Assembly: GCA_934755305.1 (NCBI GenBank)
Contig: CAKVLD010000009.1
Span: 9,825 to 73,824 of the forward strand
Length of the DNA stretch: 64,000 nt
Direction of reading: 5' to 3'
Origin: an uncultured Clostridium sp.
Lineage (GTDB): Bacteria; Bacillota; Clostridia; Clostridiales; Clostridiaceae
The stretch's first letter is position 1. Each line of letters starts with the position of its first letter. Below the pieces are notes generated by a model that was given only the letters and a program-made list of their open reading frames with translations, searched no databases and was not told the origin of the DNA. Positions 52,055-61,618 of the stretch are shown here, one piece after another. The position numbers were made by a program, and so were the translations under genes.

Positions 52055-52888
52055 TTATTTTTTAAGGTAAGTACCCTCTATGTCTTGTGTTATTTTTCCT
52101 TCCTTCATTAATCCTCCAAGAGCCATCTTAAAGTAATTTTTAGAAGTTTTGAACTTTTCTTTTATAACTTCAGGAGCTGTTTTATCATTATATGGCATAA
52201 ATCCATTATTATGATTTAAGTATTCTAGAATTTGTTCCTTTAACTCATCTCTTGAATCAAGTCTTTTCTTTCTAGTTGTAATTCCTATTACTCCATCTTC
52301 ATATATTCTTTTTACTCTACCAGTAATACATTCACCAGGATATATATCATTGTAATGTTCATTTCCTAGTATTATAGCTTGATATTTTCCGTCAATAGCA
52401 ACTCTTATTGTTTTTTCTCCACCTTTACCATAAGTAATAGCTTCAACTTGTTGATCTACTGAAAAACCTTCTCCAATTTCCATATACGGATCAACATATG
52501 TAGTAGCTGCTAATCTTCCTGTCTTATCTAAATAAGCATATAATAAATATTTCTTACCTTTTAATAATTTAAATTTTTGTTCCTTTAAAGGTATAAATAT
52601 ATCTCTATCTAATCCCATATCTGCAAATGCACCAAAAGAACTTTGACCTACTATTTCTAGATAAGCTATTTTTCCTACTTCTATTAAAGGTTTCTTTAAA
52701 GTGGCTACTGGTCTATCTTTTGAATCTCTGTATACAAATACTCTCAATTCTTTTCCTTCGTAAACTTCTTCATCTCCAATAAGAGCTTTTGGAAGTAATA
52801 TATCATTTCCCTCTTTATCTACTAAATAAAAACCAAATTCTAGTTCTCTATCTACCTTTAAAGTATTATATTCTCCTATAAATATCAT
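52055..52888 (-). CDS. cvfB: S1-type RNA-binding protein CvfB
   Basis: A 277-residue cytoplasmic protein of the CvfB/YitL family with three S1-like beta-barrels and a C-terminal winged helix. Markers are LPKALIGDEEVYEGKELRVFVYRDSKDRP, FGAFADMGLDRDIFIP, then YGKGGEKTIRVAI and the ending KTSKNYFKMALGGLMKEGKI. In Staphylococcus CvfB influences virulence gene expression by an unclear RNA route. AGGAGA before the ATG. Monocistronic with a long terminator. Confidence 0.88.
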   Translation of the reverse strand: MIFIGEYNTLKVDRELEFGFYLVDKEGNDILLPKALIGDEEVYEGKELRVFVYRDSKDRPVATLKKPLIEVGKIAYLEIVGQSSFGAFADMGLDRDIFIPLKEQKFKLLKGKKYLLYAYLDKTGRLAATTYVDPYMEIGEGFSVDQQVEAITYGKGGEKTIRVAIDGKYQAIILGNEHYNDIYPGECITGRVKRIYEDGVIGITTRKKRLDSRDELKEQILEYLNHNNGFMPYNDKTAPEVIKEKFKTSKNYFKMALGGLMKEGKITQDIEGTYLKK

Positions 52889-53016
52889 TTAAATCTCCTG
52901 CCTTTTTTTATCCTTCTTTTATATCCTACTTATTTTATCATTAGTATTGATTATTGTCATTATTTTAAAACTTTAAGCACTATAATTATAGTAAACAATT
53001 TTCGAGGTGTTATACT

Positions 53017-54000
53017 TTGGCAAAAAATAAATTTACTTCTTTTAAATATTTTTATGGTATTCCTCATGCTCATACTGCTTTTTCAACAGGTAGAGGAACT
53101 CCTTTAGAAGCTTTTGAATATGCAAAAAATAATAGATTGAACTTTTTAGCTATTACTGATCATAATTCACATCTTGCTAAAGAATTATATACAACTAATC
53201 AATTAAATTCTAAATGGCAAACAACTTTATACATGAGTGAAAAATTCAAAAAGAAAAATACTAATTTAATACCTATAGTAGGATTTGAAACTAAAACAGC
53301 AATATATGGCGATTTTAATATTTTAAATTCTAATACTTATTTTACTGGAATAATAAATAATATTAATCTTTTAGCTCTTTGGATGATTAATAACCCTAAT
53401 TCTGTTATAACAATAAATCATCCTCATAAAAATATTAATCTTTTAGATTATAATGAATTATTAAATAAACTTATAACTTCAATTGAAGTAGGAAATGGTT
53501 CTTTTCCCAATAAATATGTAAGACATGATAAATATTATTATTCCTTGTTAGACAAAGGATGGAAATTAGGCGCAATAAATGGGCAGGATAATCATAGAAT
53601 CAATTTTGGAGATAGCGAAAATCTTACAGTTATTCTTGCCCCTACACTTAATATTTCTAATATAATAGAAGCCTTTAGATTACGTAGAACTTATTCTACT
53701 GAATCTAGAACTTTAAAATTTTATTTTACTATCAATAATACTTTCATGGGAGATATACTTCCAAGTAGCTCAAATACCTTACTTTTTAAAATTTATGCAG
53801 ATGATCCTAAAGTAAAAATAAACCAGATTGATATTATTTCCAATAGTGGATCTTTAATAAAAAAAATAGATAATCTTCACCTAAATTCTATAAAATATAT
53901 GTATAAACATACTAGAGAACTTAATGAAACTTGGTATGTAGTAAAAGTCTACCAAGATAATAATAGAATAGCTATAAGTTCACCTATATTCATAAGCTAA
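53017..54000 (+). CDS. PHP-domain metallohydrolase (CehA/McbA-like)
   Basis: A 327-residue protein with the PHP metal motifs HAHTAFSTGRGTPLEAF, ITDHNSH, VGFETKT, INHPHKN and GAINGQDNH; the set of His, Asp and Glu ligands fits a trinuclear phosphoesterase site. The C-terminal 80 residues form a beta-rich domain as in CehA/McbA family members. The start is TTG at 53017, 8 bases after GAGGTG; no upstream ATG exists. Substrate not deducible. No signal peptide. Confidence 0.82.
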   Translation: MAKNKFTSFKYFYGIPHAHTAFSTGRGTPLEAFEYAKNNRLNFLAITDHNSHLAKELYTTNQLNSKWQTTLYMSEKFKKKNTNLIPIVGFETKTAIYGDFNILNSNTYFTGIINNINLLALWMINNPNSVITINHPHKNINLLDYNELLNKLITSIEVGNGSFPNKYVRHDKYYYSLLDKGWKLGAINGQDNHRINFGDSENLTVILAPTLNISNIIEAFRLRRTYSTESRTLKFYFTINNTFMGDILPSSSNTLLFKIYADDPKVKINQIDIISNSGSLIKKIDNLHLNSIKYMYKHTRELNETWYVVKVYQDNNRIAISSPIFIS

Positions 54001-54039
54001 AACTTAATATAATTGTATATTTAAACTTCTGTAAATACA

Positions 54040-54086
54040 AAAAATCTTGATAGATACTTTTTAACAACTATCTATCAAGATTTTTA
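54040..54086. terminator. Bidirectional terminator
   Basis: Stem AAAAATCTTGATAGATA-type and TATCTATCAAGATTTTT with a 12-base loop; serves the PHP gene and the convergent 109-residue gene. Confidence 0.85.
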
Positions 54087-54102
54087 AATATTAGATATAA
54101 AA

Positions 54103-54432
54103 TTATTTATTATTCTTAACTCTATTTGGTTTTGCCTTAGGCTTCATAACTATTTTTTTAGGTTGTTTCTTTGGCCCACCAGTTTGGTGAATATCTAAAA
54201 ACCAAAAAAAGAATATTATAATTACTGCACTAAGACATAAGCCTCCTATACTATTACTTATTTTTAAAGCAAATTGTGCTATAAATCCTACTATAGCAAT
54301 AGCTAAAGGAATATATTTGTTTATACGGATTTTCGAAAAAACATATTTTTTAAGAACTGCAAGTATTCCTATTAATAAAACAAACATAAATACTAATAAT
54401 AATATGTTTAGTAAAATTGCTCCCATAATCAC
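54103..54432 (-). CDS. Small membrane protein, 109 residues
   Basis: Three hydrophobic segments in the first 85 residues, then a Lys/Pro-rich tail (GGPKKQPKKIVMKPKAKP). AGGAGG lies before both a GTG (54432, 5-base spacing) and an ATG two codons later; either may be used. Not recognised; no catalytic residue stands out. Single gene. Confidence 0.65.
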   Translation of the reverse strand: MIMGAILLNILLLVFMFVLLIGILAVLKKYVFSKIRINKYIPLAIAIVGFIAQFALKISNSIGGLCLSAVIIIFFFWFLDIHQTGGPKKQPKKIVMKPKAKPNRVKNNK

Positions 54433-54668
54433 CGCATCCTCCTATCATGTTAATCTAATTATAATATAGATTAAATATGCTGCTTTTTCAAGTATTCCTA
54501 CTATAATATTATAAAAAATCAACTTTTCCTTTCAAATGATATTATGTATATTTTTTGCTAATATAATAAATATTTAATATATTTTTTTCATTTTTTCATT
54601 TTTTCCTTTGAAATTATCATAATATTTGATAGAATAAAATTATATGACATTATAGAGAGGTGGATAAT

Positions 54669-55136
54669 ATGGCTGAAAATGTAGCACTTCAATTGGACGA
54701 GTTAGATCTTCAAATATTAGATTTACTTATAAAAGATTGTAGAACTCCATATTTAGAAATTGCAAGAATATGTCACGTTAGTGGGGGGACTATTCATGTA
54801 CGTATGAAAAAAATGGAGGATTTAGGGATAATTAAAGGTTCTAGAATTTTGTTAAATTTAGAAAAACTTGGATATGATGTTTGTTGTTTCGTTGGTATAT
54901 ACGTTGATCAAACATCATCTTTCAATTCAGTTTTTGATGAAATGAAAAAGATAGATGAAGTTGTTGAACTACACTTAACTACTGGTGATTATTCTATGTT
55001 TGCTAAAGTTATTTCTAAAAATATAACAGATCTACAAAATGTGCTATTAGAAAAAATCAATAATATTCCTGGTATACAAAGAACTTATACATTTATTTCA
55101 TTATCTCAACCAATTGATAGAAATATTTCATTATAA
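54669..55136 (+). CDS. Lrp/AsnC family transcriptional regulator
   Basis: A 155-residue regulator with an N-terminal HTH (LDELDLQILDLLIKDCRTPYLEIARICHVSGGTIHVRMKKMEDLG in outline) and a C-terminal RAM ligand-binding domain (VCCFVGIYVD, VVELHLTTGDYSMFAKV). Such proteins respond to amino acids or other small metabolites. Start is ATG 54669 with GAGGTG 6 bases upstream; the GTG at 54660 lies within that site. No obvious target gene next to it. Confidence 0.88.
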   Translation: MAENVALQLDELDLQILDLLIKDCRTPYLEIARICHVSGGTIHVRMKKMEDLGIIKGSRILLNLEKLGYDVCCFVGIYVDQTSSFNSVFDEMKKIDEVVELHLTTGDYSMFAKVISKNITDLQNVLLEKINNIPGIQRTYTFISLSQPIDRNISL

Positions 55137-55194
55137 TTTAAATGAATAATTTATGCACACTTGTAAATACTATTACTAAAGGAGTGTGTTTATA

Positions 55195-55401
55195 ATGAAA
55201 ATACTAGATATAATTGCTTTTATTTTAGTCTTAGTTGGAGCTATAAATTGGGGCCTAATAGGATTCTTTGAATTCGATTTGGTAGCTACACTATTTGGCG
55301 AAATGACTACTTTTAGTAGAATTGTATATGGACTTGTAGGTATAGCAGGTTTATATTGCTTATCTTTTTTTGCTAAAAAAGAATATATGAGTAGAGATTA
55401 A
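55195..55401 (+). CDS. DUF378-type small membrane protein
   Basis: A 68-residue protein with two membrane helices and the GAINWGLIGFFEFDLVATLFG motif of the DUF378 family, function unknown. AAAGGAG lies 10 bases before the ATG at 55195; a GTG at 55186 is too close to that site. Followed by a terminator. Confidence 0.85.
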   Translation: MKILDIIAFILVLVGAINWGLIGFFEFDLVATLFGEMTTFSRIVYGLVGIAGLYCLSFFAKKEYMSRD

Positions 55402-55402
55402 A

Positions 55403-55437
55403 AAATGTAGCTTAATTTTTTAGGCTACATTTTTTAT
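55403..55437 (+). terminator. Terminator after the DUF378 gene
   Basis: Stem AAAATGTAGC / GCTACATTTT followed by TTATT. Confidence 0.75.
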
Positions 55438-55526
55438 TAAATTTAAGATATTTTTAAGTTTTACTTTATTATTTTTTATGCTTTATAGGATATAATTAAT
55501 CCTATAAATAGTAAAAGGAGGCTCAC

Positions 55527-56180
55527 ATGAACATATTTAGTATTTATAACATTTTATTTTATTATATTATATATTCATGTTTTGGCTGGTGTGCTGAAGT
55601 TTTATATGCATACAAAAATCAACATAAATTCGTTAATAGAGGTTTTTTACATGGTCCCATCTGCCCTATATATGGAAGTTGCGTATTATTTATAATTACA
55701 ATTCTAAATAATTTTCATAGCAATCTATTTGTTTTATTAATAATTGCAACTATACTTACATCTATTATTGAATATGTTACTGGATTTGTGCTAGAAAAAT
55801 TATTCAAAAAAAAATATTGGGATTATCCCGAAGACCCTTTTAATCTTCATGGAAGAATATGCTTACATTTTTCTTTGATGTGGGGAGCAGTTTCTATATT
55901 TATATTAAAAACTTTTCATCCTTTAGTATCTAACTTAGTAAGTTTAATTCCTAATGAATTTAAGCCTATATTATTTTTTATATTAATTTCAATATTATTA
56001 ATTGATTTATATTTTACATTAAATAATTTAATTAACTTTAAACAATTAAATTATAATGTTCAATTATCTCAAATATTTATAAATAAATGTTCTTCAAGTT
56101 TTTATGCTTTGAATATAGATACTAAATTACAACTATTTAAAGAAAAAGTAAATAACATTATAAAAAATAAACTATCTTGA
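55527..56180 (+). CDS. CmpB-type putative ABC transporter permease (COG4905)
   Basis: A 217-residue membrane protein with five to six helices. The family marks CFGWCAEVLYAY, NRGFLHGPICPIYGSG-like (here GPICPIYGS) and WDYPEDPFNLHGRICL are clear, the ABC_trans_CmpB/COG4905 group, which is named as a permease but not proved to be one. No ATPase gene is adjacent. AAAGGAGG precedes the ATG. Its stop codon lies within the terminator stem. Confidence 0.8.
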   Translation: MNIFSIYNILFYYIIYSCFGWCAEVLYAYKNQHKFVNRGFLHGPICPIYGSCVLFIITILNNFHSNLFVLLIIATILTSIIEYVTGFVLEKLFKKKYWDYPEDPFNLHGRICLHFSLMWGAVSIFILKTFHPLVSNLVSLIPNEFKPILFFILISILLIDLYFTLNNLINFKQLNYNVQLSQIFINKCSSSFYALNIDTKLQLFKEKVNNIIKNKLS

Positions 56181-56204
56181 ATAGGCTTATTCAAGATAGT
56201 TTAT
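56168..56204. terminator. Bidirectional terminator
   Basis: Perfect stem AAACTATCTTGAATA / TATTCAAGATAGTTT with a GGCT loop between the CmpB-type gene and the PEPCK-like gene. Confidence 0.85.
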
Positions 56205-56207
56205 TTT

Positions 56208-57956
56208 TTATAATTTCTTTATTTCTTCGAACAACTCTAATGCAGCATTTCTAGGTCCTGTTTTTTCTTGCCCCTTTACACCAAGACAAGTTTTTATTTC
56301 TCCAACTTTAACATTAGCTTCATTGAACATAGCTTCAAAATACTTATCCATTATAACTTCTGTTTCTTGTTCCTTTTGTACAGGACCAAATGGATTTGCA
56401 AAGAAAGTATGAACTAGTCCTTTTTCAGTAGTAGTTCCTTTAGCAATTCTTGCACCTTCCCTAAATACTTTTAGAGCTTCTTCCTTAGTATTAAAATACT
56501 CTAAAAACTTTTCTCCTTCTCCTACAGGCGTATAGTTATTTGCATAATACAATAAATCAACCTTATATCCAGCTGTAATAATTTTATATGGAGTTATAGG
56601 CATTACTAATCTAGCATTTGTTTTATCTGGATTCATAAATATACTTCTATCCATTTCTTTAAATGCATATCCTTGATCTAAATCATCAAGTCTTACAAAT
56701 GCACCAGTCTCAGTACCATAACCTACTATCTTATTATCTTCTAGCTTAAATATACCCATATCATCAAATATTGTATTCATATCTGATATATGTTCTTCGC
56801 TTAAAGATCTAAATGCTTCTAAACTTTCTGATTTACCTGCACCACTATCTCCCATTATTACTACATTAGCAGTTTTTCCATTCTTAAATGTTAAATTAAC
56901 CATTGCACCATGAATTGGCAAGTATCCTCTTTTTATCATAATTAAATTATGAAGCGTTAAAGTCATTTTCTTCATATATCCAAAATAATCTATTAAATCT
57001 GAATGATTAATGTAACCAAGCATTATATCATTATCTTCATCATCATAAAATACAGTTTTTAGAGCCTCTCCATCATCTGTAGCACCAAATACATATACCA
57101 TATCTGGTCTTCTGCCTCTACATTCTTCCTTTGTAGCCATTTCAAAAAGGTTACATAATGTTATCCCATGTTCCATATAATCTCTATGGAAATATATATA
57201 AGCTAATAATTCCCCAACCTTAGCTGGATAACAAAACCAATGATCCTTGTTTATATTGGCATACTTTAATGGATTTTCGTCAATCTCCGTAAATATTCCA
57301 TCTCTTGTATTCTTTTTAGGATAAGTTATAAAAGGTGTTTCTAATAGAATTGAATCTATAAAAGGAATTTCCTCTAATATTTCATATCCTTTTGGAATAG
57401 GCCACATTACTTTTGTTATCATAAGAGATGCATTACCTCCAGCTGGTATTTGTCTAAACACTTTGGGTACTGAACCTAATACATTTTTTTCTATTTTTCT
57501 ATATAGATTTAATATTAAGTTAGAAAAACCATCGTTAGCTTCAGCAAAACTCATTGCTGCTAAGCCTTCACCAATACTACCACTATGTATTAATGTATAT
57601 CTTTCTAATCTTCTCCAAAATAAATATATATCTTCAATTAGTGATATAAAGCTATCTTTTTCTGACAATATAAATTCATATTTAGAATTTATATCTACAG
57701 TCTCCTTTGCACTCATAACAGTAAGACATTTAAATAAAGTAGAAAGTTCTTTTCTTATTGTAATTACATCATCTGTATTTAATGTCTTATTAATATACTT
57801 ATAAGACAAGCTATTCTTTTTTTGAGCTTGTTTTAAATAAACGTCCAATACTCTCCTGAACCCTTCACTTTCTAACAAACTTTCAAAAGTCTTACAGTAT
57901 TTTGCAGTAAAATTAATGATAATTTTATCATTACTTATAGAGAATTCTTTTCTCAT
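56208..57956 (-). CDS. Phosphoenolpyruvate carboxykinase-like protein
   Basis: A 582-residue protein with a PEPCK/HPr-kinase type P-loop (MGDSGAGKSESLEAF), preceded by LPIHGAMVNLTF and followed by IFDDMGIF and FFANPFGPVQ. It belongs to a divergent clostridial branch annotated as PEPCK; the N-terminal 300 residues are not like standard ATP or GTP enzymes, so carboxykinase activity is unproven. Start is ATG 57956 after a GGGGGG stretch; the frame extends further upstream to 58022 but without a ribosome binding site. Monocistronic. Confidence 0.7.
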   Translation of the reverse strand: MRKEFSISNDKIIINFTAKYCKTFESLLESEGFRRVLDVYLKQAQKKNSLSYKYINKTLNTDDVITIRKELSTLFKCLTVMSAKETVDINSKYEFILSEKDSFISLIEDIYLFWRRLERYTLIHSGSIGEGLAAMSFAEANDGFSNLILNLYRKIEKNVLGSVPKVFRQIPAGGNASLMITKVMWPIPKGYEILEEIPFIDSILLETPFITYPKKNTRDGIFTEIDENPLKYANINKDHWFCYPAKVGELLAYIYFHRDYMEHGITLCNLFEMATKEECRGRRPDMVYVFGATDDGEALKTVFYDDEDNDIMLGYINHSDLIDYFGYMKKMTLTLHNLIMIKRGYLPIHGAMVNLTFKNGKTANVVIMGDSGAGKSESLEAFRSLSEEHISDMNTIFDDMGIFKLEDNKIVGYGTETGAFVRLDDLDQGYAFKEMDRSIFMNPDKTNARLVMPITPYKIITAGYKVDLLYYANNYTPVGEGEKFLEYFNTKEEALKVFREGARIAKGTTTEKGLVHTFFANPFGPVQKEQETEVIMDKYFEAMFNEANVKVGEIKTCLGVKGQEKTGPRNAALELFEEIKKL

Positions 57957-58137
57957 TTTTTGCCCCCCTAATCTTCTTAAATAAATTGCACTTTTCTTAT
58001 AACCTATTCGTGACAAAATCATTATATCATACTTTTTGCAATTTAAAAGCTATATTTTTTTCATTTTTTTATGTTTTTCTTAGCTTTTTCTTTATTTTCT
58101 ATCTAATAATGAAAGTTTCAAACTTTAATTCTATCAT

Positions 58138-58169
58138 TTTTAAGTTAATTTATTTATATTAACTTAAAA
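58138..58169. repeat. AT-only inverted repeat
   Basis: TTTTAAGTTAAT and ATTAACTTAAAA flank 8 bases in the 313-base gap between divergent genes. Nothing else was recognised in the gap (57957-58270) beyond AT-rich promoter-like sequence. Confidence 0.4.
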
Positions 58170-58270
58170 GAAAGATATATTATTATATTCTTTATTTATT
58201 CACTTTAGAAATTAGTAGAATATTTTCTCCTAATTATGTCCATTATAATAATATTTATGGAGGTGTATTT

Positions 58271-59134
58271 ATGTTTAAAAAGTTAAATATATTTTTAGGA
58301 TTATGTATTTTTATTATTTTATTTTTTACTAACTGCAATACAAAAAATATGCAAACTATAGATTCTTCTATATTGCAAGTTCATTATATTGATGTTAATC
58401 AAGGTGACTCCATATTAATACAAATTAATAATAAAAATATGCTAATAGATTCAGGCCCTAAAGAATACAGAAGCAATTTAATAAGTTATATAAAAAAATT
58501 AAATCTCTCAAAAATAGATTATCTTATAGCTACTCATCCCCATGAAGATCATATTGGTAATATGAGCACTATAATTAAAAAATTTAATATAGGTTCCTTT
58601 TATGCTCCTAAAGTCGAAAGTACTAGTAAATGCTTTGAAGATATGATATCTGCTTTAAAAGCCAAAAACTTAAAAATTAATATTTTAAATAATAATACTA
58701 ACTCTATTAATATAGGAAATAAAACCCAAGTAAATATTTATACTTCTGATATTAATAATTTAACTAATACTAAAAATTTAAATTATAATAACTATTCACC
58801 ATTAATCCATTTAATATATGGAAATACATCTTTTCTATTTACAGGTGACTTAGAAAAGGATGGAGAAGAATCTATATTATCTAATTCCCCTAACTTAAAA
58901 TCTATGGTTTTAAAAATAGGTCACCATGGTTCTTCATCTTCTACTTCAGAAATTTTTTTAAAAGCTGTTACGCCCTCTGTAGCAGTCATCTCTGTTGGAA
59001 AGGATAATTCTTATGGCCACCCTCACAAAGAAACTCTAGATACATTAAATAAGTACAATATCAAAACATTAAGAACAGATATAGAAGGTACTATAACTTT
59101 ATGTTCTGATGGAAATAAAATATATAAAAAATAA
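58271..59134 (+). CDS. ComEC/Rec2-like MBL-fold hydrolase, lipoprotein
   Basis: A 287-residue exported metallo-beta-lactamase-fold protein. The signal ends at a lipobox-like FFTNC (residue about 22). Motifs are VNQGDSILIQ, IDSG, the metal site THPHEDHIGN, LFTGDLE and KIGHHGSSSS, with SVGKDNSYGHPH near the C-terminus, which is the arrangement of the soluble domain of competence protein ComEC. Surface-bound nuclease or phosphodiesterase activity is likely but not shown. AGGTG/GGAGGTG precedes the ATG. Monocistronic. Confidence 0.87.
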   Translation: MFKKLNIFLGLCIFIILFFTNCNTKNMQTIDSSILQVHYIDVNQGDSILIQINNKNMLIDSGPKEYRSNLISYIKKLNLSKIDYLIATHPHEDHIGNMSTIIKKFNIGSFYAPKVESTSKCFEDMISALKAKNLKINILNNNTNSINIGNKTQVNIYTSDINNLTNTKNLNYNNYSPLIHLIYGNTSFLFTGDLEKDGEESILSNSPNLKSMVLKIGHHGSSSSTSEIFLKAVTPSVAVISVGKDNSYGHPHKETLDTLNKYNIKTLRTDIEGTITLCSDGNKIYKK

Positions 59135-59164
59135 AGAACTTTCCGTTAATAGAAAAGTTCTTTA
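59132..59164. terminator. Bidirectional terminator between the MBL gene and the feo operon
   Basis: Stem AAAGAACTTT / AAAGTTCTTT with a 10-base loop and T-runs on both sides. Confidence 0.8.
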
Positions 59165-59167
59165 TTT

Positions 59168-59311
59168 TTATTTATTTTTTATTTTTCTATTTATTGGGCA
59201 ACTTTTAGAACAAGTCCCACAATTACATATGCCTTTTGATGAAACTTTTATATTTTTATATATAATTAGTAGTGCTATTAGAAGTATACCTATTGATATC
59301 ATAATTTCCAT
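59168..59311 (-). CDS. FeoB-associated Cys-rich membrane protein
   Basis: A 47-residue protein: one membrane helix (ISIGILLIALLIIY) then KGICNCGTCSKSCP with four cysteines. This matches the FeoB-associated Cys-rich family found behind feoB in Firmicutes. GAGGTG lies 5 bases before the ATG at 59311. Only 12 bases separate it from feoB, so it is the third gene of the feo operon. The cysteines may handle iron; unproved. Confidence 0.85.
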   Translation of the reverse strand: MEIMISIGILLIALLIIYKNIKVSSKGICNCGTCSKSCPINRKIKNK

Positions 59312-59323
59312 AAAACACCTCTT

Positions 59324-61087
59324 TTATATTATTAAATTTCCTATACTAAATACTAAGAAAGAAATAACCCATGCTAATACTAATTGATAAAGTACAGAAA
59401 ATATTGTAATCTTTGTTCCATATTCTTTTTTCATTGTACCAATTACAGATATACATGGAGTATATAAAAGAATAAATACTAAAAAAGAATATGATGATAA
59501 CGCTGTAAAATGAGCAGGTAAAATAATAGACAAATCTCCTGCAAATATTACTTCCATAGCCGCAAGTACTGATTCTTTAGCTAATAATCCTGAAAGTAAA
59601 GATACTGCTGATTGCCAATTTCCAAAACCTAATGGTTTAAATATTGGTGCTATAAAAGTTCCTATACTTGCTAATATACTTTCATTTACTTCTTCAACCA
59701 TTCCTGATAAATTAAAATTTGAAAGAAACCATATAAGCACACTCATAGCAAATATAATTGTTCCAGCCTTTTTTATAAATCCTTTTGCCTTATCTAAAGT
59801 CTGATTAATTATGGATTTTAACTTTGGTACCTTATACTCTGGTAATTCAATAATAAAAGGTTCTTCATCTTTTTTGAACAATGTATTTTTAAATACCATC
59901 CCAACTAAAAAAGCAAGTAATATTCCTAAAAGGTAAAGGGATCCTACTACTAAACCTTGATTATCTTTAAAAAATACAGCTGCAAAAACTGTATATACAG
60001 GTAATCTAGCGTTACACGACATTAATGGCACTAGTAAGGCTGTAAGCTTTCTATCTTTTTCACTTTCTAAAGTTCTTGCCGTCATAATAGCTGGTACTGA
60101 ACAGCCAAAACCAACCATCATAGGAATAAAAGCTTTACCTGATAACCCCATTTTTCTCATAAGTTTATCCATTAAAAATGCTACCCTCGACATATATCCA
60201 CTATCTTCCAATATAGTGATACATATAAATAAAGATAATATTACTGGTAGCAATACTAAGATTCCTCCAACCCCTGATATTATTCCATCTACTAATAATG
60301 ATTTAAACCAAGGAGATGTATTCTCTAATATACCTTCTATCCAAGGTATACAAGTATCATTTAATATTCCATCTAAGAGGTCTGACAAAGGTTGTCCTAC
60401 CCAAGAAAATGTTATAGCAAAAGTTATTATCATCATAACTATAAATATAGGATAAGCAAGCCATGGATTTAATAAAACTTTATCTATATTATCTGAAACA
60501 GAAACATTTTCATCATCAGAATTCTTTTTACATCTTTTTAAAGAATTTTCTATAAATTTATAGGCTTCTTTTTCATTTTCAAATTTAAATTTTTCACTAT
60601 CCTCAACAACTTCAAAATTCATATTATTAATTATATTTTTTAGGTTATTAATTCCTTCACCTTTTGAAGCAGATATTGGAACAACTTGTACATTAAATAT
60701 ATCTTGCAACTTTTTATAATCTATAATAATCCCCTTATTTTCTGCTACATCAATCATGTTAACAGCAACTATTATTGGTATGTTAAATTGTTTTAATTGA
60801 GTTGTTAAATATAAATTTCTTTCTATATTTGATGCATCTATTATATTTAATATAAAATCGACATTTCCACTTTCTAAAAATTCCTTTGATACTCTTTCCT
60901 CATTAGAAAAAGTATCCATTGCATAAATTCCAGGTAAATCTACTATTTTTATATTATTGAAGTAACCTTCTTTCTTATCCACTGTTACACCTGGCCAGTT
61001 ACCAACATACTGATTAGATGCTGTTAATATATTAAATAATGTAGTCTTACCTACATTAGGGTTTCCAAGTAACGCTATAGTCCTCAT
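59324..61087 (-). CDS. feoB: Ferrous iron transporter FeoB
   Basis: GTP-dependent Fe(II) uptake protein in the cytoplasmic membrane. The N-terminal G domain has GNPNVGKTT (G1), DLPGIYA (G3) and AVNMIDVAE (G4); the membrane part has two Gate repeats, FIPMMVGFGCSVPAIMTART and GLLAKESVLAAMEV. At 587 residues it is shorter than enteric FeoB (about 770), as in other clostridia. It follows feoA by 8 bases, GGAGG before the ATG. Confidence 0.94.
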   Translation of the reverse strand: MRTIALLGNPNVGKTTLFNILTASNQYVGNWPGVTVDKKEGYFNNIKIVDLPGIYAMDTFSNEERVSKEFLESGNVDFILNIIDASNIERNLYLTTQLKQFNIPIIVAVNMIDVAENKGIIIDYKKLQDIFNVQVVPISASKGEGINNLKNIINNMNFEVVEDSEKFKFENEKEAYKFIENSLKRCKKNSDDENVSVSDNIDKVLLNPWLAYPIFIVMMIITFAITFSWVGQPLSDLLDGILNDTCIPWIEGILENTSPWFKSLLVDGIISGVGGILVLLPVILSLFICITILEDSGYMSRVAFLMDKLMRKMGLSGKAFIPMMVGFGCSVPAIMTARTLESEKDRKLTALLVPLMSCNARLPVYTVFAAVFFKDNQGLVVGSLYLLGILLAFLVGMVFKNTLFKKDEEPFIIELPEYKVPKLKSIINQTLDKAKGFIKKAGTIIFAMSVLIWFLSNFNLSGMVEEVNESILASIGTFIAPIFKPLGFGNWQSAVSLLSGLLAKESVLAAMEVIFAGDLSIILPAHFTALSSYSFLVFILLYTPCISVIGTMKKEYGTKITIFSVLYQLVLAWVISFLVFSIGNLII

Positions 61088-61095
61088 ACTGCCTC

Positions 61096-61317
61096 CTACT
61101 TATGTACAAAAATATTCTTTGCATCCTTTTTTCTTATTGCTAAATCAAAACCTCTAAAATTAACTATTACAGGATCTCCCAAAGGTGCTATCCTCTTCAA
61201 AGAAATTTTTGTACCTTCTATACATCCCAATGCTGATAATCTCTTAACTAATTTTTCATCTCCTTTAATTAACTTAACTACTGCACACTCTCCTATTTTT
61301 AAATCACACACACACAT
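61096..61317 (-). CDS. feoA: FeoA
   Basis: A 73-residue SH3-like accessory protein of FeoB. It shows LIKGDEKLVKRLSALGCIEGTKISLKRIAPLGDPVIV, the usual FeoA pattern in outline, and ends ...GFDLAIRKKDAKNIFV. First gene of the feo operon; GAGGTG precedes the ATG. The promoter has an inverted repeat on the transcription start. Confidence 0.92.
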   Translation of the reverse strand: MCVCDLKIGECAVVKLIKGDEKLVKRLSALGCIEGTKISLKRIAPLGDPVIVNFRGFDLAIRKKDAKNIFVHK

Positions 61318-61333
61318 ATTTCACCTCATAATT

Positions 61334-61350
61334 GAAAGTAAATTTCAACT
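61334..61350. promoter_or_regulatory. Inverted repeat at the feo transcription start
   Basis: TTGAAAGTAAATTTCAA, 6-base arms around 5 bases, directly downstream of the -10 element. Not a standard Fur box; probable operator of an iron regulator. Confidence 0.55.
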
Positions 61351-61354
61351 AGAT

Positions 61355-61383
61355 TATAGCACTTATAATATTCTGAGTCAATT
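61355..61383 (-). promoter_or_regulatory. feo operon promoter
   Basis: Minus-strand TTGACT (61378-61383), 17-base spacer, TATAAT (61355-61360). Confidence 0.75.
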
Positions 61384-61618
61384 TATGTTCGAAACTGGCA
61401 CTTTTAATTTTTTTCTAAGAAATCTTAATATTTATACAATAATCCCCTTGTATAACTAATATATATTTAATAAGTTAATATATATTAATTTCCTATATAA
61501 ATGGTATAATAAGATAAAAACTTAATTATACTTAAAGATAAGTGGATTTTTTATTAATTCTGTTGCCTATATTCTAAATTATATGTAACTGATATTTTCC
61601 ATAGAAAAGAGTGGTACT

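Noticed and set aside
59109..59387. Plus-strand 92-residue reading frame
   Set aside because: It overlaps a terminator and the antisense of the Cys-rich feo gene and feoB, which have clear ribosome binding sites and family motifs.
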